Shown here piece by piece: positions 40,261-49,974 of a stretch of 64,000 nucleotides of DNA. A program made the position numbers and the translations under genes. Location of the stretch: the NCBI GenBank assembly GCA_028868855.1, contig JAGWTR010000005.1, positions 62,001 through 126,000 on the forward strand, written 5' to 3'. The notes beneath the pieces were generated by a model. The model saw only the letters and a list, made by a program, of their open reading frames with translations. It was not told where the DNA came from and searched no databases. The stretch comes from Burkholderiales bacterium. GTDB taxonomy: Bacteria; Pseudomonadota; Gammaproteobacteria; Burkholderiales; Burkholderiaceae_C. Every line of letters begins with the position of its first letter. Within the stretch, counting starts at the first letter, position 1.

Positions 40261-42234
40261 ATGATTGTCATCAAGAACATCACCCTGCTGCGCGGCACCA
40301 AAGTGGTCCTGCAACAGGCCAGCGCCACCCTCCACCCTGGCGAGAAGGTCGGTCTGATCGGACGCAATGGTGCGGGCAAGTCCTCGCTGTTTTCTCTGCT
40401 GGCCGGGCGTCTGCAGCCCGATGGCGGCGACGTTGAAATCCCCGCTGCCTGGCTCGTCCCTGGCGGCATGGCCGAAGTCGCGCAAAACATGCCCGAAACC
40501 GACGACTCGGCCACCGACTACGTGCTGCAAGGCGACGCCCGCCTGATGCAGGCCCGCGCCGATCTGGCCAAAGCCGAAGACGAAGACGACGGCAACGCCA
40601 TGGCCGAGGCCCATGCGCACTTGGCCGAGGCGGGCGCTTTTGATGCCCCGGCCCGTGCGCAAGCGCTACTGCTGGGCCTGGGCTTTCCTGTGGAGCAACT
40701 CGACGCTCCGGTCAACAGCTTCTCCGGCGGCTGGCGCATGCGCCTGCAACTGGCCCGGGCGCTGATGTGCCCCTCCAAGTTGCTGTTGCTCGACGAACCG
40801 ACCAATCACTTGGACCTGGACGCCCTGGTCTGGCTGGAAGCCTGGTTGCAGCGCTACGAAGGCACGATGATCGTCATCAGCCACGACCGCGAATTCCTCG
40901 ACGCCATCACCAAGGTCACCCTGCACCTGGATGACGCCAAGCTGACCCGCTACACCGGCGGCTACACGGCCTTTGAATTCATGCGCGCTGAACGCATGAG
41001 CCAGCAAACAGCTGCTTTCTCTAAGCAACAAGACCGCATCGCCCACCTGAGCAAGTTCATCGCGCGCTTCAAGGCCAAGGCCTCCAAGGCCAAGCAGGCG
41101 CAAAGCCGCGTCAAGGCGCTGGAGCGCATGGAGAAGATCGCGCCTGTGCTCAGCGCCGCTGATTTCGACTTTGAGTTCCGCGAGCCGCAAAGCCTGCCCA
41201 ACCCCATGTTGGCCATGTCCGACCTGGTCTGCGGCTACCGCTCGGAAGAAGGCAAAGACACCGTCATCGTGCATGACATCAACCGCTCCGTCATGCCCGG
41301 TCAACGCATCGGCATCCTGGGGGCCAACGGCCAAGGTAAATCCACACTGGTCAAGACCCTGGCCCACATGCAGCCACCCATTTCGGGCACTGTTACCGAA
41401 GGCAAGGGCCTGAGCATTGGCTACTTTGCCCAGCAAGAGCTGGACGTGCTGCGTCTGGACGAAGGCCCGCTGGAGCACATGGTTCGCCTGGCACGCACCC
41501 TCGGCCCCCAAGGGCGCGAGCAAGAACTGCGCGACTTTCTGGGCAGCTTCCGCTTCACCGGCGACATGGTCAACCAGCCCGTCGGCCTGATGAGCGGTGG
41601 CGAAAAAGCCCGCTTGGTGCTGGCCCTGGTCGTTTGGCAGCGCCCCAACCTTCTGCTGCTGGACGAACCAACCAACCACCTGGATCTCACCACCCGCGAA
41701 GCCCTCAGCATGGCCTTGAACGGCTTTGAAGGCACCGTCATGCTGGTCAGTCACGACCGCGCCTTGTTGCGCGAGGTGTGCGACGAATTCTGGTTGGTCA
41801 CCCATGGCGGGGTCGAACCCTTTGACGGCGATCTTGACGATTACCAGCGCTGGCTGCAAGAGCAAAGCAAACAGGTCGCCCAAGCCGCCAAAAAGGCCCG
41901 CGATCAGAACAAAAAAGAGGCCAAACAACAACCCATCAAGGAACAGCCCAAAGTCCAGGCCGGTGATGAGCGCAAGGCCCAGCAACAGGCCAGGCAGAAG
42001 CTTCAAGAGCAGGTCAAGCCCCTCAAGAGCGAACTCAAGGGCATCGAGCAACGCATGAATGTAGCCACCGTCGAGCGAGATCAACTGACCCAGGACCTCG
42101 GCAGCACCACCCTTCTCTCCAGCGAGCGCTCCGACAAAGGCAAGCGCCTCAAGGTCGTCAGCGACGAAGTCGAGGCCCTCGAAGCGCGTTGGCTCGAAGT
42201 GAGCGAAGCCATTGAGCAACTCAGCGCGGCCTAA
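40261..42234 (+). CDS. yheS: ABC-F family ATPase, YheS-like
   Basis: The 657-residue soluble twin-ABC protein of the ABC-F translation-factor family acts at the ribosomal E-site. Domain 1 has GRNGAGKSS, signature FSGGWRMRLQLA and LLLLDEPTNHLDLDAL; domain 2 has GANGQGKST, MSGGEKARLVLA and LLLLDEPTNHLDLTT. The PtIM linker between them carries KAKASKAKQAQSRVKALERM, and a Lys/Gln-rich C-terminal coiled coil follows. The opening MIVIKNITLLRGTKVVL and the C-terminal extension match YheS more than Uup or EttA. No membrane domain. Confidence 0.88.
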   Translation: MIVIKNITLLRGTKVVLQQASATLHPGEKVGLIGRNGAGKSSLFSLLAGRLQPDGGDVEIPAAWLVPGGMAEVAQNMPETDDSATDYVLQGDARLMQARADLAKAEDEDDGNAMAEAHAHLAEAGAFDAPARAQALLLGLGFPVEQLDAPVNSFSGGWRMRLQLARALMCPSKLLLLDEPTNHLDLDALVWLEAWLQRYEGTMIVISHDREFLDAITKVTLHLDDAKLTRYTGGYTAFEFMRAERMSQQTAAFSKQQDRIAHLSKFIARFKAKASKAKQAQSRVKALERMEKIAPVLSAADFDFEFREPQSLPNPMLAMSDLVCGYRSEEGKDTVIVHDINRSVMPGQRIGILGANGQGKSTLVKTLAHMQPPISGTVTEGKGLSIGYFAQQELDVLRLDEGPLEHMVRLARTLGPQGREQELRDFLGSFRFTGDMVNQPVGLMSGGEKARLVLALVVWQRPNLLLLDEPTNHLDLTTREALSMALNGFEGTVMLVSHDRALLREVCDEFWLVTHGGVEPFDGDLDDYQRWLQEQSKQVAQAAKKARDQNKKEAKQQPIKEQPKVQAGDERKAQQQARQKLQEQVKPLKSELKGIEQRMNVATVERDQLTQDLGSTTLLSSERSDKGKRLKVVSDEVEALEARWLEVSEAIEQLSAA

Positions 42235-42247
42235 CCCGCCTCCAGTC

Positions 42248-43504
42248 ATGTCCAACAGCGGCGCCCAGCCCACCTCCAGCCCGTCCGGAAGTGACGACGT
42301 CACCACCATCGGCCTGATCGGGCTGGCCCACGGCACCTCGCACTTTCACCACATGCTGCTGCCGCCACTGTTCCCCCTCTTCATCCGGGACTTTGGCCTG
42401 AACTATTCCGAACTGGGTCTGCTCGTTTCCGTGTTCTTTGCGATCTCGGGCATCGGGCAGGCGCTGGCAGGTTTCCTCGTCGACCGCATTGGCGCACGGC
42501 CCGTGCTCTTCGCCGCCCTGGCCTGCTTGGTGGCCGCCTCGCTGGCCGCAGCCTCAGCCCACAGCTATGCAGGCCTGATGCTGGCGGCGAGCCTGGCCGG
42601 TCTGGGCAATGCCTCGTTTCACCCGGCGGACTTCACGATCCTGAACAAGCGCGTGTCCATTGCTCGCCTGGGTCATGCCTTTTCAGTGCACGGCATTGCC
42701 GGCAACCTGGGTTGGGCCCTGGCCCCAGTCTTTTTGATTAGCCTCAGCTCGATCCTGGGCAACTGGCACGCCGCCTACCTCGCCTGCGCACTGCTGGGCT
42801 TGAGCGTCTTGATGTTGATGACCTTCAAACGGGACGCCATCGACGATCGCCACCGAGCCCATGGCACCACCGCCCATGCCGGCCAATCCGCTCAAGTCGC
42901 CGAACATCCCATGGCCTTCCTGAAGCTGCCCTCGGTTTGGCTGTGCTTCTCGTTTTTCTTTTGGACCACCGCCGCCTTGAGCGCCATCCAGAGCTTTGCC
43001 AGCCCGGCCTTGGGCCGCATGTACGGCCTGCCGATCTCGGCCACCGCCTTTGTAGTGACAGGCTACATGTTGTGCGGCGCGGCCGGCATGGTGCTGGGTG
43101 GATTCCTGGTGGCCAGGGTTGAGCGCTTGGAGCGCACCATTGCGGCCGCCATGGCCTTGGCCGCGTTGCTGCTGTGGCTCACGGCCACAGGATGGTTGCC
43201 TCCTTTTCTGGCGGCTGGGGCCGCGGCGTTCGCGGGCTTCGGCACAGGTTTGGCCGGCCCGTCGCGCGACATGCTCATCAAACGCGCCGCGCCACCGGGC
43301 GCCACAGGGCGGGTGTATGGCACGGTGTATTCCGGGCTGGACATCGGATTTGCCCTGGCAGCCCCCCTGTTCGGCGCCCTGCTGGACCACGACCAAGCCA
43401 ACGGCGTGTTCTATGGCGCCGCTTTTGCCCTGCTGCTGGGCATTGCCTCGGCAGGATTGGTGGGCGTGCGCATTGCCCGCCGGGCAGCCGTCATCGCTAC
43501 CTGA
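42248..43504 (+). CDS. MFS transporter, fosmidomycin-resistance (Fsr)-like
   Basis: The 418-residue permease has twelve predicted helices. The opening GLIGLAHGTSHFHHMLLPPLFPLF and LGNASFHPADFTILNKRV are features of the Fsr-like MFS group, as is GIAGNLGWALAPVF. Members export fosmidomycin or other small compounds; the native substrate is unknown. The start MSNSGAQP lies 13 bases after yheS. It is convergent with the small membrane-protein gene that follows. Confidence 0.8.
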   Translation: MSNSGAQPTSSPSGSDDVTTIGLIGLAHGTSHFHHMLLPPLFPLFIRDFGLNYSELGLLVSVFFAISGIGQALAGFLVDRIGARPVLFAALACLVAASLAAASAHSYAGLMLAASLAGLGNASFHPADFTILNKRVSIARLGHAFSVHGIAGNLGWALAPVFLISLSSILGNWHAAYLACALLGLSVLMLMTFKRDAIDDRHRAHGTTAHAGQSAQVAEHPMAFLKLPSVWLCFSFFFWTTAALSAIQSFASPALGRMYGLPISATAFVVTGYMLCGAAGMVLGGFLVARVERLERTIAAAMALAALLLWLTATGWLPPFLAAGAAAFAGFGTGLAGPSRDMLIKRAAPPGATGRVYGTVYSGLDIGFALAAPLFGALLDHDQANGVFYGAAFALLLGIASAGLVGVRIARRAAVIAT

Positions 43505-43524
43505 ACACCCGAGCCGCTGCCTGA

Positions 43525-43827
43525 TCAATCCCGCGTGCGATCTTTCTTGCGGGCTTGGCGAAACGACTCCGGGGTGAAGACGTTGTCCTTCCAGACGCCC
43601 CGGCTGCGGGCTCGGTCGATCGCCTCTTGCGCCTCTCGCGCCGCCTGTGCCTTGGCCTTGCGGTTCGACGGCCACCGACAGCACCACAGCGCCAATCGGC
43701 GACCAGCGTGCCCCCAGCGAAGCACCGCCTGATCCACCCTGTGACGCCGCTGGCTGCCCAGCAGCAGCCTGACCAGCAAGGCCAGACAGACCACAGCCAC
43801 CAACACCGCCATCGATTTTTCGATCAC
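43525..43827 (-). CDS. Small membrane protein of unknown function
   Basis: The 100-residue product has one N-terminal membrane helix (about 5-24), then a very basic region (SQRRHRVDQ, GRRLALWCCRW, NRKAKAQAAREAQ) and a C-terminal VFTPESFRQARKKDR. GTG start with AAGGGG six bases before it. It lies 34 bases downstream of the GDT1-type gene on the same strand, so it may share the manganese-riboswitch transcript. No function recognised. Confidence 0.65.
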   Translation of the reverse strand: MIEKSMAVLVAVVCLALLVRLLLGSQRRHRVDQAVLRWGHAGRRLALWCCRWPSNRKAKAQAAREAQEAIDRARSRGVWKDNVFTPESFRQARKKDRTRD

Positions 43828-43861
43828 AGCCGCCCCTTAATTTCGCCCGTTGAAAATATCC

Positions 43862-44437
43862 TCAATTGAAGAGCTTGTCGAGCTTCAGCAAGGTTAATAC
43901 ACCCATCACCGCAAAGATAGCAGCGGCCACAGAATGCACCAGTTTCATGGGGATTTTGGCGGCGAATTTATTGCCCACGAAAACCGCTGGTACATCAGCA
44001 ATCAACATGCCCAGCGTCGTCCCCGCCACGACCATCACAGGGGAGGCATAGTGCGCTGCCAGGGCGACCGTTGCCAGCTGGGTCTTGTCGCCCATCTCGG
44101 CAAGGAAAAAGGTCACCAGGGTCGCCCCAAAAACGCCCAAGCGTTTGGCCACCTGCGTTTCTTCCTCTTCGATCTTGTCGGGAATCAAAGTCCAGATTGC
44201 CATGCCAATGAACGACAGCCCCAGCACCCAGCGCATGGCTTGGGGATGGACCACCGTGGTGATCCAGGAACCCAAGGCACCGGCCAAACCGTGATTGACC
44301 AGCGTCGCGCACAAAATCCCCAGGACGATGGGCACAGGCTTTTTAAAACGCGCGGCCAGGATGAACGCCAGCAACTGCGTTTTGTCGCCAATTTCGGCCA
44401 GTGCGACGACGCCCGTTGAAATCAAGAGAGCTTCCAC
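43862..44437 (-). CDS. TMEM165/GDT1 family cation (manganese) exporter
   Basis: The 191-residue membrane protein of the UPF0016/GDT1 family has two halves, each with the signature E-x-G-D-K-T-Q: AEIGDKTQLLAFILA and AEMGDKTQLATVALA. Bacterial members export Mn2+. The start is a GTG (VEALLISTGVV) with GAGGA eight bases upstream; earlier ATGs would read through the leader. A yybP-ykoY riboswitch lies in the leader, which strongly supports a manganese role. Confidence 0.9.
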   Translation of the reverse strand: MEALLISTGVVALAEIGDKTQLLAFILAARFKKPVPIVLGILCATLVNHGLAGALGSWITTVVHPQAMRWVLGLSFIGMAIWTLIPDKIEEEETQVAKRLGVFGATLVTFFLAEMGDKTQLATVALAAHYASPVMVVAGTTLGMLIADVPAVFVGNKFAAKIPMKLVHSVAAAIFAVMGVLTLLKLDKLFN

Positions 44438-44478
44438 GAAGCAAATCCTCAGCCGGTGACAAACGATTGACCACACGT

Positions 44479-44610
44479 CGCCCACCGGCGTGAAGCAAGG
44501 TACGGCCAAAAGTCTTGCTAAGCGTGAGCCGCCGGCACCATGGCTCTGCGGAGCCAAGTATGTTGATGCAAGCCACCTCATTGCGAGGTGAAGCTACTCC
44601 CTGATGGGCG
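44479..44610 (-). promoter_or_regulatory. yybP-ykoY manganese riboswitch
   Basis: On the minus strand the leader contains the hallmark blocks GGGAGTAGC (44593-44601), ATCAACATACT in the next junction, and GCAAGACTTTTGGCC further down, with outer stem CGCCCA (44605-44610) pairing to TGGGCG (44479-44484). These match the Mn2+-sensing yybP-ykoY class. It ends about 40 bases before the GTG of the GDT1-type exporter. No clear T-tract terminator follows, so control may be translational. Confidence 0.88.
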
Positions 44611-44723
44611 GGCTCATTTTAACAGTCGATTTTGCACACCATCCTGTGTATCGAGCCCCACCGTGCGAGGGGATAATCCGCGTCCGCCCCCACACTAGTC
44701 CACCAACTCAAGAAAGACCCCCT

Positions 44724-45623
44724 GTGTTCAAGAACCTGACGGTGTACCGCATCGGACCGCAATGGTCCGCCGATTTGAAGCAGATGGAAGATGGCCTCAA
44801 TAAGGCGCGCTTCGTGGAATGCGGCGCCACCCAGCCCATGTCCTTCGGGTGGGTTGCTCCCCGCGGCACCCCACACGCTCCCCTGATCGAATCGGTGGCC
44901 GGACACCACCTGCTCAAGCTCATGATTGAGCAGAAAGTGGTGCCTGGAGCCGTGGTCAAACGCCGCACCGAAGAGCTGGCCAAACACATCGAAGACACCA
45001 CCGGCCGCAAACCTGGCAAGAAGCAAACCAAAGAGATCAAGGAACAGGCCCTGCTGGAGTTGTTGCCCATGGCCTTCACCAAGCAGTCTTCCATCAACGT
45101 GTGGATCGCCCCCAAACAAAGCCTGATGATGGTGGACGCCAGCAGCCAGACCAAAGCTGACGAAGTGGTCGCTCATGTGGTCAAGGCCATCGACGGACTG
45201 GTTGTCAACCACCTGCAAACGACCAACTCGCCCGCCGTGATGATGTCTGAATGGCTGGTCAGCGGCGAGCCGCCGGCCACCTTCACCGTGGACCGCGAAT
45301 GCGAACTCAAATCCACCGACGAGATGAAATCGGTGGTCCGCTACAGCCGTCATTTACTCGACACCGAAGAGGTGCGCCAGCACATCACCAGCGGCAAGGT
45401 GCCCACCAAACTGGCCATGACCTGGGAAAGCCGTGTTTCCTTCCTGCTGACCGACACCATGCAGATCAAGAAGCTCAGCTTTCTGGACGTGGTGTTTGAT
45501 GGCCGCAAGCCCGACAACAAGGATGAAGCCTTCGACGCGGACGCCGCCATCGCCACCGGCGAATTGAGCAAACTGATCCCCGATCTGGTGGAAGCCCTGG
45601 GCGGCGAATTGCCAATTTCTTGA
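44724..45623 (+). CDS. rdgC: Recombination-associated protein RdgC
   Basis: The 299-residue protein forms a ring around DNA and limits RecA activity. It begins with GTG (VFKNLTVYRIG) after an AAGAAAG stretch. Family features are the FVECGATQPMSFGWV block, RRTEELAKHIEDTTGRKPGKKQ and SRVSFLLTDTMQIKKLSFLDVV near the C terminus. Length is normal. It is divergent from the riboswitch-exporter unit; a GATAAT about 60 bases upstream may be its -10. Confidence 0.95.
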   Translation: MFKNLTVYRIGPQWSADLKQMEDGLNKARFVECGATQPMSFGWVAPRGTPHAPLIESVAGHHLLKLMIEQKVVPGAVVKRRTEELAKHIEDTTGRKPGKKQTKEIKEQALLELLPMAFTKQSSINVWIAPKQSLMMVDASSQTKADEVVAHVVKAIDGLVVNHLQTTNSPAVMMSEWLVSGEPPATFTVDRECELKSTDEMKSVVRYSRHLLDTEEVRQHITSGKVPTKLAMTWESRVSFLLTDTMQIKKLSFLDVVFDGRKPDNKDEAFDADAAIATGELSKLIPDLVEALGGELPIS

Positions 45624-45699
45624 AAAATCGGTGATAACCTCATGTTTCTACGAGTTTTTTGGGTTGACGGGCAACGCCGGCTCCCCTAGCCTAGGTTCC

Positions 45700-46374
45700 A
45701 TGCTTTTTGTCTTTCGCTGTTTCCTGGTGCTCAACATGCTTTTTGCATGTTCGATCACGGTGGTGCAGGCTCAAACCGTGAGCCCGGCACCGAGCCCAGC
45801 CGCCTCGGCTGGGAGCGAAAGCATCGACCCCATCAGCCGATTCATGTCCGACAAGGGCTTACTCAATCCAAAGCCTATGGTTGAACTCGCCCAACAGGTG
45901 CGAGACAAAGCCACCGACGTCGCCTCCGACCTGGTCTTTTCGGCCATGAACTTCCTGGGCGTGCCCTATAAACGGGGCGGCCAATCTTCAGAAACCGGCT
46001 TTGACTGCAGCGGCTTCACCCGCCACGTGTTTGAAAACAGCATTGGCCTGATCCTGCCGCGCCGAGCTTCAGAGCAAGCCAATTCACCCGACTTGATCCC
46101 CGTCAAACAAGCGGAACTCAAACCTGGTGATCTGGTGTTTTTCAACACCATGCGCCATACCTTCTCCCACGTCGGCATCTATATCGGCGACAACAAATTC
46201 ATCCACTCGCCACGCACGGGCACTCAGGTGCGGGTTGAAGACATGGGCCTTTCCTATTGGCAAAAGCGCTTCGACGGGGCTCGGCGCGCGCCGACGGTCG
46301 CCACCGCCACCATGGTCACCACCTCGACTGGTGACAAGAGGGCCTCCGGCGAACAAGGCAGCGCCCCTCCCTGA
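45700..46374 (+). CDS. NlpC/P60 family peptidoglycan hydrolase
   Basis: The 224-residue secreted cysteine peptidase has a signal peptide of about 24 residues (cleavage after VVQA) and a Pro/Ala/Ser linker, then an NlpC/P60 domain. The catalytic Cys is about C103 in TGFDCSGF and the His is in SHVGIYIGDN, followed by a further polar residue in FIHSPR. PYKRGGQSSETGFDCSGF is typical of Spr-like endopeptidases that cut DAP-containing crosslinks. It lies between rdgC and moaA as a single gene. Confidence 0.9.
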   Translation: MLFVFRCFLVLNMLFACSITVVQAQTVSPAPSPAASAGSESIDPISRFMSDKGLLNPKPMVELAQQVRDKATDVASDLVFSAMNFLGVPYKRGGQSSETGFDCSGFTRHVFENSIGLILPRRASEQANSPDLIPVKQAELKPGDLVFFNTMRHTFSHVGIYIGDNKFIHSPRTGTQVRVEDMGLSYWQKRFDGARRAPTVATATMVTTSTGDKRASGEQGSAPP

Positions 46375-46423
46375 TTGAGGGTACGTCGCTGCGCAGCCAT
46401 CACGCTTGCAGCACAATGGCACT

Positions 46424-47557
46424 ATGAGTGAGTCAACGCTGGTTCCATTGCAACAGTTGCGCCAAAGACTGCGCGCTGCCCCGGCGGCATGGCCTATTGA
46501 GTTGCCCGCCCCGCCGACGGAAACAAGCGCCCACGCGGCAGGGCCGCTGGACCGTCTGAACCGTCCGCTTCACGACCTGCGGATCTCTGTCACTGACCGC
46601 TGCAACTTTCGCTGCAGTTACTGCATGCCTCGCCATGTGTTCGGCAAAGACCACGACTTCCTGCCCAAACCCGAACTGCTCTCCTTTGAGGAGATCACCC
46701 GCAGCGCCCGGATATTTGTGGGCCTGGGCGTTCGTAAATTGCGGCTGACTGGCGGCGAGCCCTTGCTGCGCAGACACCTCGAACGCCTGGTCGAGGAACT
46801 CAAGCAATTGAAAATGCCCGATGGTCAGGCGCCTGAACTGGCTCTGACCACCAATGGATCGGTGCTTGCCCTCAAGGCACGAGCACTGAAAGACGCCGGA
46901 CTCAAGCGTGTCACCGTCAGCCTGGACGCCCTGGACGACACCGTCTTCAGGCGCATGAACGATGCCGACTTCCCCGTGTCCGATGTGCTGGCGGGCATTG
47001 AGGCCGCGCAGGCGGTGGGTTTGGGCCCGATCAAGGTCAACATGGTCGTTCAACGTGGTGTCAATGACGACCAAATTCTGCCCTTGGCGAGACATTTTCG
47101 CGGCACGGGCATTGAGTTGCGCTTCATTGAATTCATGGACGTGGGCACCACCAACGGATGGCGCATGGACCAGGTCCTCCCCTCCGATCAGGTTCGCCAA
47201 CGCATCAACCATGAATTCCCTCTAGTGGCCGTAGAAGCCCATCAAGTGAGTGAAACTGCCCAGCGCTGGGCCTACGTCGATGGGCAAGGCACGGTGGGGT
47301 TCATCTCCAGCGTCACCCACGCCTTTTGCGGCGACTGCAACCGCCTGCGCCTGTCGACCGACGGCCGCCTGTTCACCTGCCTGTTTGGCAGCCAAGGCCA
47401 CGACCTGCGCAGCCTGCTGCGTGGCAACCATCCCGATGACCAAATCGCAGCCGGACTGCGCCAGCTCTGGCAAGGCCGCAGCGACCGCTACTCGCAACTG
47501 CGCGCCGAAGGCAAGACTCCGCAGCAACGCATCGAAATGAGCTACATCGGTGGCTGA
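46424..47557 (+). CDS. moaA: GTP 3',8-cyclase MoaA
   Basis: This radical-SAM enzyme for the first step of molybdopterin synthesis has 377 residues. The N-terminal 4Fe-4S site is RCNFRCSYC (C-x3-C-x2-C); the C-terminal second cluster is [10 protein letters not shown] with a third Cys in FTCLFG. The terminal GG needed for activity is intact (MSYIGG). The protein carries about 45 extra N-terminal residues before [10 protein letters not shown]. It overlaps mobA by 8 bases. Confidence 0.96.
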   Translation: MSESTLVPLQQLRQRLRAAPAAWPIELPAPPTETSAHAAGPLDRLNRPLHDLRISVTDRCNFRCSYCMPRHVFGKDHDFLPKPELLSFEEITRSARIFVGLGVRKLRLTGGEPLLRRHLERLVEELKQLKMPDGQAPELALTTNGSVLALKARALKDAGLKRVTVSLDALDDTVFRRMNDADFPVSDVLAGIEAAQAVGLGPIKVNMVVQRGVNDDQILPLARHFRGTGIELRFIEFMDVGTTNGWRMDQVLPSDQVRQRINHEFPLVAVEAHQVSETAQRWAYVDGQGTVGFISSVTHAFCGDCNRLRLSTDGRLFTCLFGSQGHDLRSLLRGNHPDDQIAAGLRQLWQGRSDRYSQLRAEGKTPQQRIEMSYIGG

Positions 47558-48173
47558 TTTGCGCAACGATGACGTGACCGGCTGGGTCTTGTGCGGAGGC
47601 GAAGGCCGTCGCATGGGCGGTGTCGACAAAGGTTTGCAGCCATATCAAGGGCGCCCTCTGGCCGACTGGGTGCTCGACGCCTTGTCCAAACAGCTCTGCG
47701 CGGTAAACCTCAATGCCAACCGGCACCTGCCTCAATACGCCGACTTGCTGCGCGGTGTCCAGCCCATGGCCGAGGTCTGGCCTGACGATCCCGACATTGC
47801 CGGGTCGCTGGGCCCCTTGGCGGGCATCCTGACAGGCTTGCGTCGATCCCGCACACCCTGGCTGATGGTCGCCTCATGCGACGCACCCCACATCCCAAAA
47901 GATCTCGTCGAACGACTGCACCAATCGGCCGTGGCGCAAGGGGCCGACATCGCCGTCCCCGTGACCACCACGCCACAAGGCGACACCCACCATCACTGGG
48001 TCTGCGCCCTCATCCACACGCGCTGTAAACCATCGCTTGAAGCGGCGTTGAGCAGCGGCGAGCGGCGTGTTGGTCGGTGGATTCAGTCCTGCGCCTGGGT
48101 TGGCGTATCCTTTGCGGCGCCCGCTGATTTCACCAACATCAATACCCTGGAGGCACTGCATGAACAGGCCTGA
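47550..48173 (+). CDS. mobA: Molybdenum cofactor guanylyltransferase MobA
   Basis: MobA attaches GMP to Mo-molybdopterin to give MGD. The 207-residue product starts at GTG within the moaA end. The nucleotide-binding loop is [18 protein letters not shown], an expected variant of LAGGxGxRMGG-DK, with PLAGILTGL and ASCDAPHIP (metal Asp) later. The moaA-mobA coupling supports a cofactor operon. moeA, commonly adjacent, is not seen. Confidence 0.93.
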   Translation: MADLRNDDVTGWVLCGGEGRRMGGVDKGLQPYQGRPLADWVLDALSKQLCAVNLNANRHLPQYADLLRGVQPMAEVWPDDPDIAGSLGPLAGILTGLRRSRTPWLMVASCDAPHIPKDLVERLHQSAVAQGADIAVPVTTTPQGDTHHHWVCALIHTRCKPSLEAALSSGERRVGRWIQSCAWVGVSFAAPADFTNINTLEALHEQA

Positions 48174-48708
48174 CCCACCCACTTTTCGCATTGGCCGCAT
48201 TGGCCCGGCGGATCTGGGTGCCTACAAAAACTTGCGTGATGAAAGCCTCAGGCTGCACCCCGACGCCTTTGACAACGACATCGAAAGCGAACATGCCCGT
48301 CCCCCAGAAGGCTACATCAGCCGCTTGGGGTTAAGTGAGCCCCTAGGTGGCACCTTCCTGTTGGGCGCCTGGGATGGTCAGGCGCTGGTCGGCATGGTCG
48401 GCATGGAGCGCCAATCCTTGCAAAAACTGCGACACAGCGCCGAACTCAACAGCATGAATGTGCGCCCCTCCCACATGGGCTTGGGGGTGGGCGATCAACT
48501 GATGACGGCCTGCATTGCCGAAGCGCGTCGCGCCATTGGCCTGGAGCAGATCACCTTGCGCGTGAGCACCTCCAGCAACGCGGCCATCCGCCTCTATCAA
48601 CGCGCGGGCTTCCAAGCGTGTGGCGTGGTGCCACACGTCATCAAGCTGATCGACGGCCCCGGTCAGGTGCGCTACTTTGACAAGCTCACCATGGTGCTGA
48701 TCCTGTAA
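48160..48708 (+). CDS. GNAT family N-acetyltransferase
   Basis: The 182-residue GNAT-fold enzyme starts [15 protein letters not shown] after GGAGG and overlaps mobA by 14 bases. The acetyl-CoA pyrophosphate loop is visible as RPSHMGLGVGDQLM, followed by the LRVSTSSNAAIRLYQRAGFQ motif. The substrate is unknown; likely a small amine or protein terminus. Position after mobA suggests cotranscription without functional linkage. Confidence 0.87.
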   Translation: MNRPDPPTFRIGRIGPADLGAYKNLRDESLRLHPDAFDNDIESEHARPPEGYISRLGLSEPLGGTFLLGAWDGQALVGMVGMERQSLQKLRHSAELNSMNVRPSHMGLGVGDQLMTACIAEARRAIGLEQITLRVSTSSNAAIRLYQRAGFQACGVVPHVIKLIDGPGQVRYFDKLTMVLIL

Positions 48709-48709
48709 C

Positions 48710-49159
48710 TCAACCCACCTCAGCGGCGCCGCGGTTGGCCAAGCCGTCAGCGCGCTCGTTGCCAGGATCACCGGCATGGCCGCGCACCCAACGCCAGTCC
48801 ACCTGGTGCTCGGCAGCCGCCTGCTCCAGCGTTCGCCACAAGTCAGCGTTTTTCACGGGCTTGTTGTCGGCCGTCTTCCAGCCCCGCTTCTTCCAGCCCT
48901 CGATCCATTCGGTGATGCCCTTGCGAACATACTGACTGTCGGTGTAGACGATCACCTTGCAGCGGCGCTTGAGCACACTCAGGGCCTGGATCACCGCCAT
49001 CAACTCCATTCGGTTGTTGGTGGTCAGGGGCTCGCCACCCCACATCTCTTTTTCATGCGTCCCACTGACCATCCACACGCCCCAGCCGCCTGGGCCAGGG
49101 TTGCCCTTGCAGGCGCCATCGGTGTAGACAACCACAGCGGCCTCTGCTGAACTGCTCAT
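48710..49159 (-). CDS. rnhA: Ribonuclease HI
   Basis: This 149-residue enzyme cuts RNA in RNA-DNA hybrids. Catalytic acidic residues lie in [14 protein letters not shown] (Asp), NRMELMA (Glu), [12 protein letters not shown] (Asp) and the last Asp in GNERAD, with the flexible His in [10 protein letters not shown]. Its ATG overlaps the upstream methyltransferase stop (ATGA). rnhA near a methyltransferase and gloB is a known proteobacterial arrangement. Confidence 0.97.
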   Translation of the reverse strand: MSSSAEAAVVVYTDGACKGNPGPGGWGVWMVSGTHEKEMWGGEPLTTNNRMELMAVIQALSVLKRRCKVIVYTDSQYVRKGITEWIEGWKKRGWKTADNKPVKNADLWRTLEQAAAEHQVDWRWVRGHAGDPGNERADGLANRGAAEVG

Positions 49160-49974
49160 CCGTTTGTATCCTTGTGAAATTCTGATTGGCGGTGCTGCCG
49201 ATTGGTCAGCACCGCCGGGGCCGCCTGGTGCGGCTTGCGCACCTTGCGCACCTTGCCCACCAGTCGCATGCCACGTGCCCGTTTCACGGCCACCACGAAA
49301 TAAGCCGCGCCCAAGACCGGCCACCAGCGCTCACCGGCATGGTCCATCCACTTGAGTCGATCCCACCAAGCCTGGCTGCGCACCATGGGTCGATAGCCAC
49401 CAAAGCAGGCCGACTCAACCTCCATATCCAGCAAACGCAGCCAATCTCGCAAACGCCAGTGGGCGATGAACTCCCCCTGAGGCAGGACCAGCGCCCGGTC
49501 CACGCCCCAATGCCCCATGCGCTGCCACAGCCCCCATAAACTGGCCGGGTTGAAGCCGGCAATCACCACGCGCCCGTCAGGCACCAGCACCCGTTCGACC
49601 TCACGCAAGGTGTGATGCGGATCACGGGCCAACTCCAAGGCATGGGGCAAGACCACCAGATCCAGGCTGTTGCTAGGAAAAGGCAGCGACTCAAAATCGC
49701 AGCGCAGGCTCAAAGGTGCCCCCTGGTCCTGCATTGACAGCTTATCTTCTGGCGGCGCCCATCCCTGATAAGCGGTGTCCAAAGCGAGCCAGCGATGGGG
49801 CATGCGGTTATCGCGCAAGCCGTCCAGTTCAGGCAAGCCCAACTGCAGGGAATGAAAGCCAAAAATGTTGGCCACAAACCGGTCCATCTGGGCCTGCTCC
49901 CACTCCAGCAAAGCCTGGCCAGCCGGCAAAGCCAACCAGGGGTGCAACTCTATAATCGGTGCAACTTTAGTCAT
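49156..49974 (-). CDS. Class I SAM-dependent methyltransferase
   Basis: The 272-residue protein has a central methyltransferase-11 domain ([23 protein letters not shown] and [21 protein letters not shown]), but the usual GxGxG motif I is replaced by a divergent segment ([11 protein letters not shown]). Homologues next to rnhA and gloB (YafS-like) are uncharacterised. A basic C-terminal tail follows. Its start codon shares CATG with the divergent gloB start, and its stop overlaps rnhA. Confidence 0.82.
   Translation of the reverse strand: MTKVAPIIELHPWLALPAGQALLEWEQAQMDRFVANIFGFHSLQLGLPELDGLRDNRMPHRWLALDTAYQGWAPPEDKLSMQDQGAPLSLRCDFESLPFPSNSLDLVVLPHALELARDPHHTLREVERVLVPDGRVVIAGFNPASLWGLWQRMGHWGVDRALVLPQGEFIAHWRLRDWLRLLDMEVESACFGGYRPMVRSQAWWDRLKWMDHAGERWWPVLGAAYFVVAVKRARGMRLVGKVRKVRKPHQAAPAVLTNRQHRQSEFHKDTNG

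Noticed and set aside
40666-42336. Open frame of more than 500 codons antisense to yheS
   Set aside because: Mirror of a highly conserved ABC-F gene; no recognisable domain, no ribosome site.
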